A DNA stretch of 64,000 bases. It comes from G965222535 sp965222535. GTDB taxonomy: Bacteria; Pseudomonadota; Gammaproteobacteria; HK1. Positions 51,537-59,396 of the stretch are shown here, in pieces; position 1 is the first letter of the stretch; each line of letters begins with the position of its first letter. The stretch is from NCBI GenBank assembly GCA_965222535.1, contig OZ244957.1:1116001-1180000 (forward strand), in the 5' to 3' direction. The notes beneath the pieces were generated by a model, which was given only the letters and a program-made list of their open reading frames with translations, was not told where the DNA came from and made no database searches. Both the position numbers and the translations under genes were made by a program.

Positions 51537-53223
51537 CGCTGGTGGAGGCGGAGGGCGTGCGCACCGCCGGTTGCCGCGCCTTCGCTGTGACGTCTGGACG
51601 CTGCTGGCACTGCTGATCGCAGCGGCTGTGGGGCTACCGTTATGCGCCGTGGCAACGCTTGCGCTGACTCCCGCGACCCCCATCTGGGAGCACCTGCTGC
51701 AGACCGTATTGTGGCTCTATGTGTCGCATACGCTGTGGCTAGCACTGGGGGTCGGCATGATTACGGTGCTGATCGGCGTTACCACCGCCTGGCTGGTAAC
51801 AATGTACCGGTTCCCAGGGCGCAGCGTGCTGTCGCTGGCGCTGCTGTTGCCGCTGACGGTGCCCGCGTATGTGCTGGCGTTTGTCATCACCGATCAGCTG
51901 GAATACGCCGGTACGCTGCAATCCACGTTGCGCGCCCTATTTGGCTGGCGCTCGGCAGCGGATTACTGGTTCCCCGAGATCCGCTCGCTGGGGGGCGCGA
52001 TTGCGGTGCTGTCGCTGGTGCTCTACCCGTATGTGTATCTGCTCGCACGGGCGGCGTTCATCAACCACTGCGTTGATCTGATGGACGTCGGTCGCACCTT
52101 GGGGGCCGGGCCGGTACGCAGTTTCCTGACCATCGCGTTGCCGTTAGCGCGCCCGGCGATCGTCGTCGGCGCAACGCTGGCGCTGCTGGAAACGTTGAAC
52201 GATTACGGTACCGTGTCGTTTTTCGCAGTGCCAACGATAACCGCCGGTATTTTTGATGTATGGCTCAACCAAGGCAGCATCGCCGGCGCGGCACAACTCG
52301 CAATGCTGTTGATCGTGCTGGTGTTGGGCCTGCTGTGGGTTGAGCAGCATAGCCGCAGACGGCAGCGCTATTGGGGCACCACCACGCGCACCCAGGCGTT
52401 GCGGCAGGTCACCTTGCGTAAACTGCCTGCGGCGTTGGCCTTGCTGTGGTGCCTGCTGCCGGTCATGCTGGGCTTCCTGTTACCGGCAGCGGTATTGCTG
52501 CATTACGCCATCGATTCGTATGCGCTAACCCTCGCCCAACCGCATTTCCTGCGCTACCTGTGGAACAGCCTAGGGTTGGCTCTTGGCGCAGCAGCGATCA
52601 CCGTCGGCATTGGCATCCTGCTGGCGTATGGCGTGCGTTTATCGCGCAATCGGGCGCTCAGCGCGCTCAGCAGCGCCGCGACCAGTGGCTACGGGATCCC
52701 CGGCGCAGTGCTGGCACTCGGCATTATTGGCCCACTGGCAGCGTTGGATAATGCGCTGAACGCGCTGAGCCGCGATTGGTTCAGCGTAAGCGTGGGGCTG
52801 CTTTTCAGTGGCACCGTGGCAACGTTGCTGTTTGGCTACGGGGTACGCTTTATGACGATCGCTTATCGCAGTGTCGCCGCCGGCATGGACACCATCACCC
52901 CGGCCATACATAGCGCGGCGTGCGTCCTCGGTTGCCGCCCGCTGGCGACGTTGTGGCGTGTGCATGCACCGTTGCTTGGCGCGAGCATCATCACCGCCGT
53001 GCTGCTGGTCTTCATCGATACCCTGAAGGAACTGCCGCTGACCCTGATCCTGCGCCCGTTCAACTTTGAGACGCTGGCGACGTATGTGTTCCAATACGCT
53101 TCGGACGAATTGCTCGAAGAATGCGCCTTGGGGGCGTTGATCATCGTCGTCGCTGGATTACCCGCGGTGCTACTGTTGCACCACAGCATGGGCCGTTCAC
53201 GCCCTAGCTGCGGCAACGGATAG
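51520..53223 (+). CDS. Ferric iron ABC transporter permease (FbpB-like, fused two-domain)
   Basis: The 567-residue product is a tandem permease with two BPD_transp_1 domains and about twelve membrane segments, as in FbpB/SfuB. The coupling loops are evident in both halves: LMDVGRTLGAGPVRSFLTIA (about 187-206) and SAACVLGCRPLATLWRVHAP (about 465-484). The start is a TTG at 51520 overlapping the fbpA-like end; another TTG lies at 51526, so the first residues are uncertain. The ATP-binding subunit FbpC is expected after it but is not found: the next genes are on the other strand. It may use an ATPase encoded elsewhere. Confidence 0.88.
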   Translation: MVLITSAGGGGGRAHRRLPRLRCDVWTLLALLIAAAVGLPLCAVATLALTPATPIWEHLLQTVLWLYVSHTLWLALGVGMITVLIGVTTAWLVTMYRFPGRSVLSLALLLPLTVPAYVLAFVITDQLEYAGTLQSTLRALFGWRSAADYWFPEIRSLGGAIAVLSLVLYPYVYLLARAAFINHCVDLMDVGRTLGAGPVRSFLTIALPLARPAIVVGATLALLETLNDYGTVSFFAVPTITAGIFDVWLNQGSIAGAAQLAMLLIVLVLGLLWVEQHSRRRQRYWGTTTRTQALRQVTLRKLPAALALLWCLLPVMLGFLLPAAVLLHYAIDSYALTLAQPHFLRYLWNSLGLALGAAAITVGIGILLAYGVRLSRNRALSALSSAATSGYGIPGAVLALGIIGPLAALDNALNALSRDWFSVSVGLLFSGTVATLLFGYGVRFMTIAYRSVAAGMDTITPAIHSAACVLGCRPLATLWRVHAPLLGASIITAVLLVFIDTLKELPLTLILRPFNFETLATYVFQYASDELLEECALGALIIVVAGLPAVLLLHHSMGRSRPSCGNG

Positions 53224-53267
53224 CGCGCATAACGCAGGAGGCCCCTACCGACACCGTGTAAGGGAAA

Positions 53268-53298
53268 CCGCCGGGGAGGTTCACGGCAAGCCCGGCGG
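53268..53298. terminator. Strong hairpin after the iron transporter operon
   Basis: CCGCCGGG and CCCGGCGG pair in an 8-bp GC-rich stem with a 15-base loop, about 45 bases after the permease stop. It is probably the transcript end, although only TCTTCT follows and no long T-run. Confidence 0.45.
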
Positions 53299-53380
53299 TC
53301 TTCTGACTGCGGGATGCCTGACGCGACGATACGCTGCATCCACTGTGTCTTGCGTCAAACCGTCACATGCCCGCTGGGGT

Positions 53381-53421
53381 GGCACCTCAAAAAGTTAGCG
53401 CGGCCGGTTTTTCGAGGTGCC
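53381..53421. repeat. Palindromic end of the dispersed repeat alone
   Basis: GGCACCTCAAAAAGTTAGC and GGTTTTTCGAGGTGCC make an imperfect hairpin identical in design to the left ends of full copies, with nothing of the interior following. It lies between converging genes (fbpB-like and der), a place for a bidirectional terminator. Confidence 0.6.
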
Positions 53422-53499
53422 CTATACGCTCAGCATCAGAGTGCGTTATCGGCACCGCCTTCGCCTCCTCCCACCGCCTTGCAGGGCTTGCTCCGATCC

Positions 53500-54885
53500 T
53501 TACCTAGCGTGCCGGATCAAACGCTGCCGCTTGCGCTGTTGCCGCGGGGTGAGCAGATTGCGCCGTCCCTGGTAAGGGTTATCGCTGTTACGAAAATCGA
53601 TCACGACCGGCGTACTGCGTAGTTGAAAGTGGCGGCGGAAGCAAGCCATGAGGTAGCGCCGGTAATGATCGGGGACACTTTCGGTTTGGTTGCCGTGGAT
53701 CACGATCAGCGGTGGGTTGGAGCCACCTTGGTGGGCGTAACGCAACTTAATACTGTGGCGCTTTGGCTGCGGTGGCGGTACTTGTTCAATTGCCTGCGCT
53801 AGAGCGCGCGTCAGCGCCGGCGTCGGCAGCTTGCGCTGGGCCGCGCTGTAGGCAATATCGGCAGCGCGGAGCAGCCGCGATAACCCCCAGCCGTGCAACG
53901 CCGAGATCGGGCATACGCTGACATAGCTGGCAAATTTCGTGCGCCGCCGCAGTTCACCCTGTACCTGCTGGCGCTGCTCGTTGCTGAGCACGTCCCATTT
54001 ATTGAGGGCGATGATCAACGCACGCCCGTGCTCAATAGCGATACCAAGCAGGGTTACATCTTGCTCGCTGATCCCGTCCTTTGCGTCGATTACGATCACC
54101 GCGACGTTTGATTCGGTGATCGCTCGCACGCTGCTGGCCGCGCTCATTCGTTCAATTTCGGTGTTGATGCGCCCCTGGCGGCGCACGCCGGCGGTATCGA
54201 TCAGCGTATAACGGCAACCGTTGCGCTCACACAGCACATAAATGCTGTCGCGGGTCGTCCCGGGCACATCGCTGGTGATCACCCGATCAGCACCGACCAA
54301 TTGGTTAACCAACGTCGATTTACCGACGTTAGGCCGCCCGGCGATGCTGATCAGCGGCAATGCCGCAGAGTCTTGCAAAACACTCACGTCGGATTGCGGC
54401 AAGCGCTCAAGGATGCAGCGCATCAAGGCTTGCAAACCACGGCGGTGCACGGCGGATAGCGGCAGTACGGCGACGAAACCCAAAGCGTAAAATTCCGCCA
54501 CTGCGCTCGGCTCGTGCAGTCCATCCGTTTTGTTGGCAGCCACCACCACCGGCTTGCCAGAGCGCCGCAGTTGCTCTGCGATCTTCTGATCGGCGGTGGT
54601 TATGCCGGCACGCGCATCGACGATGAAGAGCAACGCATCCGCTTCATCCACCGCAATCGCCGTCTGTGCGCCAACCAACTCGCCAATGAGGCTATCCTCT
54701 TCTCCTAGGCCGCCGGTATCCACCACCAGATAGCGCCGATCGCCGATATGCCCGCCGCCATAACGCCGATCACGTGTAACCCCTGCTAAGTCGGCAACCA
54801 ACGCTCTGTGGCGGCGCGTCAAACAATTAAACAACGTCGACTTGCCCACATCAGGGCGTCCGACAATGGCAATCAGTGGCGTCAT
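53500..54885 (-). CDS. der: Ribosome-associated GTPase Der (EngA)
   Basis: Der is an essential double-GTPase for assembly of the 50S subunit. The 461-residue product starts MTPLIAIVGRPDVGKSTLFN (first G1; an Asp replaces the usual Asn of GRPNVGKS), with DTGGL and NKTD. The second domain has ISIAGRPNVGKSTLVNQLVG, DTAGVRR and NKWD (about residue 300), followed by the KH-like C-terminal domain with HGNQTESVPDHYRRYLM. The frame runs to 54963, but the family start fits the ATG at 54885. A palindrome lies 10 bases in front of it. It ends the gene block with bamB. Confidence 0.95.
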   Translation of the reverse strand: MTPLIAIVGRPDVGKSTLFNCLTRRHRALVADLAGVTRDRRYGGGHIGDRRYLVVDTGGLGEEDSLIGELVGAQTAIAVDEADALLFIVDARAGITTADQKIAEQLRRSGKPVVVAANKTDGLHEPSAVAEFYALGFVAVLPLSAVHRRGLQALMRCILERLPQSDVSVLQDSAALPLISIAGRPNVGKSTLVNQLVGADRVITSDVPGTTRDSIYVLCERNGCRYTLIDTAGVRRQGRINTEIERMSAASSVRAITESNVAVIVIDAKDGISEQDVTLLGIAIEHGRALIIALNKWDVLSNEQRQQVQGELRRRTKFASYVSVCPISALHGWGLSRLLRAADIAYSAAQRKLPTPALTRALAQAIEQVPPPQPKRHSIKLRYAHQGGSNPPLIVIHGNQTESVPDHYRRYLMACFRRHFQLRSTPVVIDFRNSDNPYQGRRNLLTPRQQRKRQRLIRHAR

Positions 54886-54894
54886 TTTTTTGAT

Positions 54895-54935
54895 GGGCAC
54901 CTCGAAAACCAGCTCCGCTAGTTTTCGAGGTGCCC
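54895..54935. repeat. Perfect 15-bp palindrome of the dispersed repeat in the der leader
   Basis: GGGCACCTCGAAAAC and GTTTTCGAGGTGCCC enclose an 11-base loop. It is the left end of the dispersed family with no interior. Since it ends 10 bases before the der start, the hairpin would lie just beside the der ribosome site in the mRNA. Confidence 0.75.
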
Positions 54936-55144
54936 TAATGTTAAAGCAACGGTGGCAATTCAAGAGGCAGAGCGGTACCTGCTACAGGCGAGAAGAAGGC
55001 GCGGCAAAGCACGTTGTATTGTGCACCGCAGGGCGTCTCGCAAAACTTCAGGCGCGATGGGGTGAAAAACGAAAGGCGGGTCTGATACAAGGGATCAACC
55101 ACGGGAACCCCAAGCACAAGGTTGTTTTGCATCGCCCATCGCTT

Positions 55145-55927
55145 TCATGCTGCTTTTTCCGCGACAAAGCGGCATCTGACATAATCGGCGAACCATGCAC
55201 CATGATCGGTTTTCAACTGTTTGGCGAGCCTGTTGCATACAGCATGGATGAATGGCTGATGCGCAGGCGTTTCAATATCCTGCAAAAACGGCGCGGCGAA
55301 TGTGCGCAACCAGCCTTCAACACCGCTAGGTAACGGGGTCGGTCTATCAAATACCCTGAGACTGATTACCCTGAACCCCCCATCGATCAATTTCTGACGA
55401 TACTCTTCGGCACTTGGGAAATACCATGGATTATAGCTATCTCCCTTCAAACCTAGGTTGTTCAACTCTTCATAGATGCCGGCAACAATGGTTTTAACAT
55501 TCCCTGCAGCACCAAATTCAGCACAGAAACGACCGCTTTGCCTGAGTGCGCGATTAACATTTTTTATCACCCGCTCGGCTTGCTTCATCCAATGCATCGC
55601 CGCGTTGGAAAAGACAACATCAAATTCATCAACGAACGTCATGTATTGCGCGTCTGTAACGGTCGCATTGACGCCTCTTGATTTTGCTGCATCTACCATT
55701 TCCTTGCTGCTGTCTATGCCACGCACCGAGCAACCCATATCGGCGATTATTTTAGTCAGAACACCATCGCCACAACCGAGATCGAGGACCCTGTCAGAAG
55801 CCCGGATGGGAAATTGAGCGATTAACGCTTTGCCGAATTCGGGAACGTATCCCGCATGTCGGGCATAGTTATTAACATTCCATTGCACCGTACACGTTCT
55901 CTGATTTGGGGAAGTCGCCCCTGCCAC
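55145..55927 (-). CDS. SAM-dependent methyltransferase
   Basis: The 260-residue product is a class I methyltransferase: RVLDLGCGDGVLTKIIADMG (SAM loop, about 44-63), VRGIDSSKEMVDAAKSRGV (about 67-85) and FDVVFSNAAMHWMKQAERV (about 103-121) place it in the Methyltransf_11/25 group with trans-aconitate and BioC-like enzymes. The substrate is not given by the sequence. The start is uncertain: a GTG at 55927, or a later GTG near 55888 where relatives begin with WNVNNYARHAGYV. It is inserted between bamB and der, where the classic gene order has no such gene. Composition is somewhat AT-rich, which suggests an insertion. Confidence 0.8.
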   Translation of the reverse strand: MAGATSPNQRTCTVQWNVNNYARHAGYVPEFGKALIAQFPIRASDRVLDLGCGDGVLTKIIADMGCSVRGIDSSKEMVDAAKSRGVNATVTDAQYMTFVDEFDVVFSNAAMHWMKQAERVIKNVNRALRQSGRFCAEFGAAGNVKTIVAGIYEELNNLGLKGDSYNPWYFPSAEEYRQKLIDGGFRVISLRVFDRPTPLPSGVEGWLRTFAAPFLQDIETPAHQPFIHAVCNRLAKQLKTDHGAWFADYVRCRFVAEKAA

Positions 55928-55945
55928 GGGAACCGCTGCCGGGCA

Positions 55946-57181
55946 TCAAAGCCCGACTTCAATGGCGTTCAGTGCGCCATTGCGATGATAGACATAGAAC
56001 GTCGCACCGGCTGCATTGAGCGGCAAAGTAACGGCGGCGCCGGCATCCCGGCGAGCGATAAAACGACCGTCCTCGCTGCTCATCCAATGCACGTAACCCT
56101 CGTAGTCAGCGACCGCCAACCAATCCCCAGAGCCAGAAAGCACCGGTCGCGATAGTTTTCGGCGGATCAGCTTGTCCTGACGCCACAAGGTCGCCCCCGA
56201 TGCGCTGTCCAGCGCCCAAATGCGACTTTGATCGTCAGTAACATAAAGCGCGCCGCCGCCAAGCGTCATGCCAGCATACGATGACAGTTTGCGTTTCCAC
56301 AGGATCGTCCCGGTGGCGGCATCAAGCGCCATCAGTTGGCCTTGATAGGCTACCGTATATACCACGCCGTCGGCGTACACTAGGTCAGCGTCGATATCCA
56401 CCAGACGATCGAATTCGGAGTTGCCGGTCGGTGCTGCGACAGCCTCCTCCCATAGCAAAGTCCCGTTATGCAGGTCGATCGCGGCAATTTTACCATCATC
56501 AAACCCAGCGATCACGGCATCACCGACGATCACCGGGCTGCTGGCACCTCGCAAGGTCGCGCGTGGGATCGTACGCGTATGCGTCCATATCCGTGCGCCA
56601 GTGCTGACGTTGAGACCGAACAGTTTGCCGTCTAGGGTGCGCACCACCACCAACGGCACCGCGGCGGTGCTGATCACCGGCGTTGACAGGACTTCGCCGG
56701 TGACCTTGGCTTGCCAGCGGATCGCGCCTTGCGCACGATCGACGACCACGACTTCGCCGTTGGCGCTGCCGATGACCAGCAGTTCATCACTGACGCCAGG
56801 GCCTGCTGAAAACTCAAATGCAGAAGACAGTTCCCATAGCTTGCCGCCGTTGCTGGCATCAACGGCATGCAGCTGACCATTCTCCTCGGCGACAAAGAGC
56901 TGTCCGCGATCGAGCGCCGGATAGAGTTTCGGGTATTTTATATCGGTGCCGCTTGAGAACTTCAGACGCCACTGCTGGTGCGCCTTGACTTCGGCTTCAA
57001 ACGCCGTCAACGCAGCTGGCTGGAACGAATAACCACCGCTGGCGCAACCAGATAACAGGAGCCACGCACAACTCAGCAGCAACTGCGGGGTCAGCAGCAG
57101 GATAATGCGCTCACGCAGCGTCGCGCCAAGCGTTGTTATGACGGTCAGGGGCTGCGTTGACATGAGCATAAGAGCGAGCAT
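55946..57181 (-). CDS. bamB: Outer membrane protein assembly factor BamB (lipoprotein)
   Basis: BamB is the beta-propeller lipoprotein of the BAM complex that inserts outer-membrane beta-barrels. The 411-residue product has a hydrophobic signal with lipobox LLSGCAS (Cys near residue 46), then repeats of the PQQ type: GQLHAVDASNGGKLWELSSA, GEVVVVDRAQGAIRWQAKVT, GKLFGLNVSTGARIWTHTRT and so on, making eight blades. The long N-terminal leader suggests the true start may be one of the internal ATGs (57169 or 57163). It follows yfgM, the usual neighbour. Confidence 0.9.
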   Translation of the reverse strand: MLALMLMSTQPLTVITTLGATLRERIILLLTPQLLLSCAWLLLSGCASGGYSFQPAALTAFEAEVKAHQQWRLKFSSGTDIKYPKLYPALDRGQLFVAEENGQLHAVDASNGGKLWELSSAFEFSAGPGVSDELLVIGSANGEVVVVDRAQGAIRWQAKVTGEVLSTPVISTAAVPLVVVRTLDGKLFGLNVSTGARIWTHTRTIPRATLRGASSPVIVGDAVIAGFDDGKIAAIDLHNGTLLWEEAVAAPTGNSEFDRLVDIDADLVYADGVVYTVAYQGQLMALDAATGTILWKRKLSSYAGMTLGGGALYVTDDQSRIWALDSASGATLWRQDKLIRRKLSRPVLSGSGDWLAVADYEGYVHWMSSEDGRFIARRDAGAAVTLPLNAAGATFYVYHRNGALNAIEVGL

Positions 57182-57271
57182 AGAGAGGGGGCCAAGCTGG
57201 TAAGTTATGAGGGGTGGAGCGCGGCGACATAGCGCACCGTGAACAACCCTGATGCCATCGGGTGCGACTGA

Positions 57272-57946
57272 CTAGCCGCCTGCCACGCCCGTGGTGTCCG
57301 CTGTGGGCACAGCGATCTGGGGCGCTGTTGGCTGCAAGGAGTCCTGTTTGATTTGTGTGCGCTGATAAAAATCAGAGGTTCCATCATCGGCTTGCAGGGC
57401 ATCCTCATAGGCCACGAGCGCCTCGCTGTGATCGCCAAGGTCGGTGTAAATGTCGCCGCGCAATTCGGCTCGCAGCCCGGTCATTAAATTGCCGGTGATG
57501 CTGTCCAGCGTATCGAGTGCTGCGTCAAGCCGCTTCTGATGGCGCTGGATGCGGGCGATGCGTACGCTCGCCATTGTCGCAATTTCAGGGTATGGTGCGT
57601 TGCTAATCACCCAATTCAGACGTTCAATGGCAGCGTCAAAGTGCTCCAGCGCAACAGCGCTTTGGGCTGCGAATAACGCCGCCAACAGCGCATAACCGCT
57701 GCCTTTGAATTGTTCGATCAGGCGTTCACTGTCAGCAATTGTCTGCTGGTGCTGTTCGGCTTCAACCTGCGCCACAAGCTGAACATAAGCAGACGATGCC
57801 TGCTGCTGTTGGCTGGCGTTATGTTGGTTCCAGGCGAGCACTCCGCCGATGCCGCCGATGCCGATCAAGGCACCGACCACTACCTGCTTGCCGTATTCTT
57901 TCCACCACGCCTTCAGGCGTTCAACGTCATCGTATTCATCAGCCAT
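57272..57946 (-). CDS. yfgM: YfgM/AncH-type membrane protein, periplasmic TPR-like
   Basis: YfgM is anchored in the inner membrane and works with PpiD and the SecYEG channel as a chaperone-like partner; it also affects stress responses. The 224-residue product begins with DDVERLKAWWKEYGKQVVVG then the membrane segment GALIGIGGIGGVLAWNQHN (about 25-43), followed by helical TPR-like repeats with FKGSGYALLAALFAAQSAVAL and LRAELRGDIYTDLGDHSEAL. It overlaps the hisS end by 8 bases, the classic arrangement. The C-terminus is a low-complexity Ala/Thr/Pro tail. Confidence 0.92.
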   Translation of the reverse strand: MADEYDDVERLKAWWKEYGKQVVVGALIGIGGIGGVLAWNQHNASQQQQASSAYVQLVAQVEAEQHQQTIADSERLIEQFKGSGYALLAALFAAQSAVALEHFDAAIERLNWVISNAPYPEIATMASVRIARIQRHQKRLDAALDTLDSITGNLMTGLRAELRGDIYTDLGDHSEALVAYEDALQADDGTSDFYQRTQIKQDSLQPTAPQIAVPTADTTGVAGG

Positions 57947-59285
57947 CGCGATCGCTTCCGTTTGTTGGTGGGGCTGCCGCCTCGGCGGAGGGTTGCGTCT
58001 CCATGATGCAGCTTAGGTATTCTGGCAGTTGTGACCAGGAAACATCAATTTGCGGAGCATTATGATACAAATCTTTCAGCTGCACCCGTTCTTGGCGCGC
58101 TTCGTTCTCGCCGATCAGCAACGCATAACGCGCCCGCTCGCGATCAGCGCGCCGCAGCTTGCTCTTAAAACTGCGGTCGGTGCTGTCGACTGCGATCCGC
58201 AAACGCGGCATGGCATCGCGTAACTGCTCGGCGACGCAGTGCGCAACCGCAATCGCCGCATCACCGACCGCCAGTAACGCACAATCCAGCGCTGTCGGCA
58301 ATCCCGCGACACAATGCGCTTCGAGCAACGCAACCAGTCGCTCCAGACCAATCGCAAACCCAATCGCAGGCGTTGGCGGACCACCGATATCGGTGAATAG
58401 GCCATCATAACGTCCGCCGCCGCAGACCGCGCTCTGACTGCCTAAGTCGCGGGTGGTCCACTCAAACACGGTGCGGGTGTAGTAGTCAAGCCCGCGCACC
58501 AAGCGCGGATTGACTTTAAACTCAAGTCCAGCAAGCACCAACATGCGTTGTAATTGATCAAAATGGCACTTTGAGACCGCATCCAGATCATCAATGATTT
58601 TCGGTGCCTGTGCTACGAGCGTCTGCATTGAAGCGGCTTTGCTGTCGAGGATGCGCAGCGGATTGCTGGTAAGGCGCCGGCGACTGTCGTCATCCAGCGC
58701 CTCTCGGTGAGCAGCAAAATAGGCCACCAAGCGCTCACGATAGCGCGCCTGCGTGTCGCGATCGCCAAGGGAGTTGATCTCGAGCTGCATGTCATTGAGA
58801 CCGCACTGACGCCACAGCCGGGCGCTCAGCAGCATCAACTCGACCTCCGAACTGGGGCCTGGGTCGCCGTAAATTTCCGCGTCCAACTGATGGAATTGGC
58901 GGTAACGCCCCTTTTGCGGACGCTCGTAGCGGAACATCGCGCCCATTACCCACAGCCGTTGCACCGCCGTTGCGCCCTTGCGCTCCACCAAGCGGTGTTG
59001 AATCGCGGCGCGTACACAGCTAGCGGTGCACTCAGGACGCAAGCTGAGACTTTGCCCATTGCGGTCGTTGAAGGTGTACATTTCCTTCTCGACGATATCG
59101 GTGACAGCGCCAATAGAGCGGCAAAACAGCTCGGTGCTCTCGATAATCGGCGGACGCATCTCTTGATAGCCGTAACTGCTGAGCAGGTCACGGATAATCT
59201 GCTCCATGCGCTGCCAACGCGGAGTCACTTGCGGCAGCAAATCGCTCATGCCGCGGATTGCCTGGATAGATTGCTTCACGGACAA
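57939..59285 (-). CDS. hisS: Histidyl-tRNA synthetase
   Basis: HisS charges tRNA-His. The 448-residue product has the class II core: motif 1 around LLSSYGYQEMRPPIIESTEL, motif 2 RYERPQKGRYRQFHQLDAEI (about 112-131), the HisA signature LVRGLDYYTRTVFEWTT and QSAVCGGGRYDGLFTDIGG, motif 3 GFAIGLERLVALLEAH, and the C-terminal anticodon-binding domain with IAVDSTDRSFKSKLRRADRE. The gene order rodZ-hisS-yfgM-bamB fits gammaproteobacteria, except that ispG, normally between rodZ and hisS, is missing. Confidence 0.96.
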   Translation of the reverse strand: MSVKQSIQAIRGMSDLLPQVTPRWQRMEQIIRDLLSSYGYQEMRPPIIESTELFCRSIGAVTDIVEKEMYTFNDRNGQSLSLRPECTASCVRAAIQHRLVERKGATAVQRLWVMGAMFRYERPQKGRYRQFHQLDAEIYGDPGPSSEVELMLLSARLWRQCGLNDMQLEINSLGDRDTQARYRERLVAYFAAHREALDDDSRRRLTSNPLRILDSKAASMQTLVAQAPKIIDDLDAVSKCHFDQLQRMLVLAGLEFKVNPRLVRGLDYYTRTVFEWTTRDLGSQSAVCGGGRYDGLFTDIGGPPTPAIGFAIGLERLVALLEAHCVAGLPTALDCALLAVGDAAIAVAHCVAEQLRDAMPRLRIAVDSTDRSFKSKLRRADRERARYALLIGENEARQERVQLKDLYHNAPQIDVSWSQLPEYLSCIMETQPSAEAAAPPTNGSDRDG

Positions 59286-59396
59286 CAGAACTCAGTCAAG
59301 GATTGCGGTTGGGCGGGACTGGGCGTTGCACCATGGCACCCTTTGCATTACTCCCACTTGTCGGTTATAGCTTGGCGGCACCGCTGGCGTTAGCGC

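Noticed and set aside
53233..53300. Possible cobalamin or other riboswitch after the iron permease
   Set aside because: The stretch has a strong stem, but none of the conserved riboswitch boxes fit, and it follows a gene. Treated as a probable terminator hairpin.
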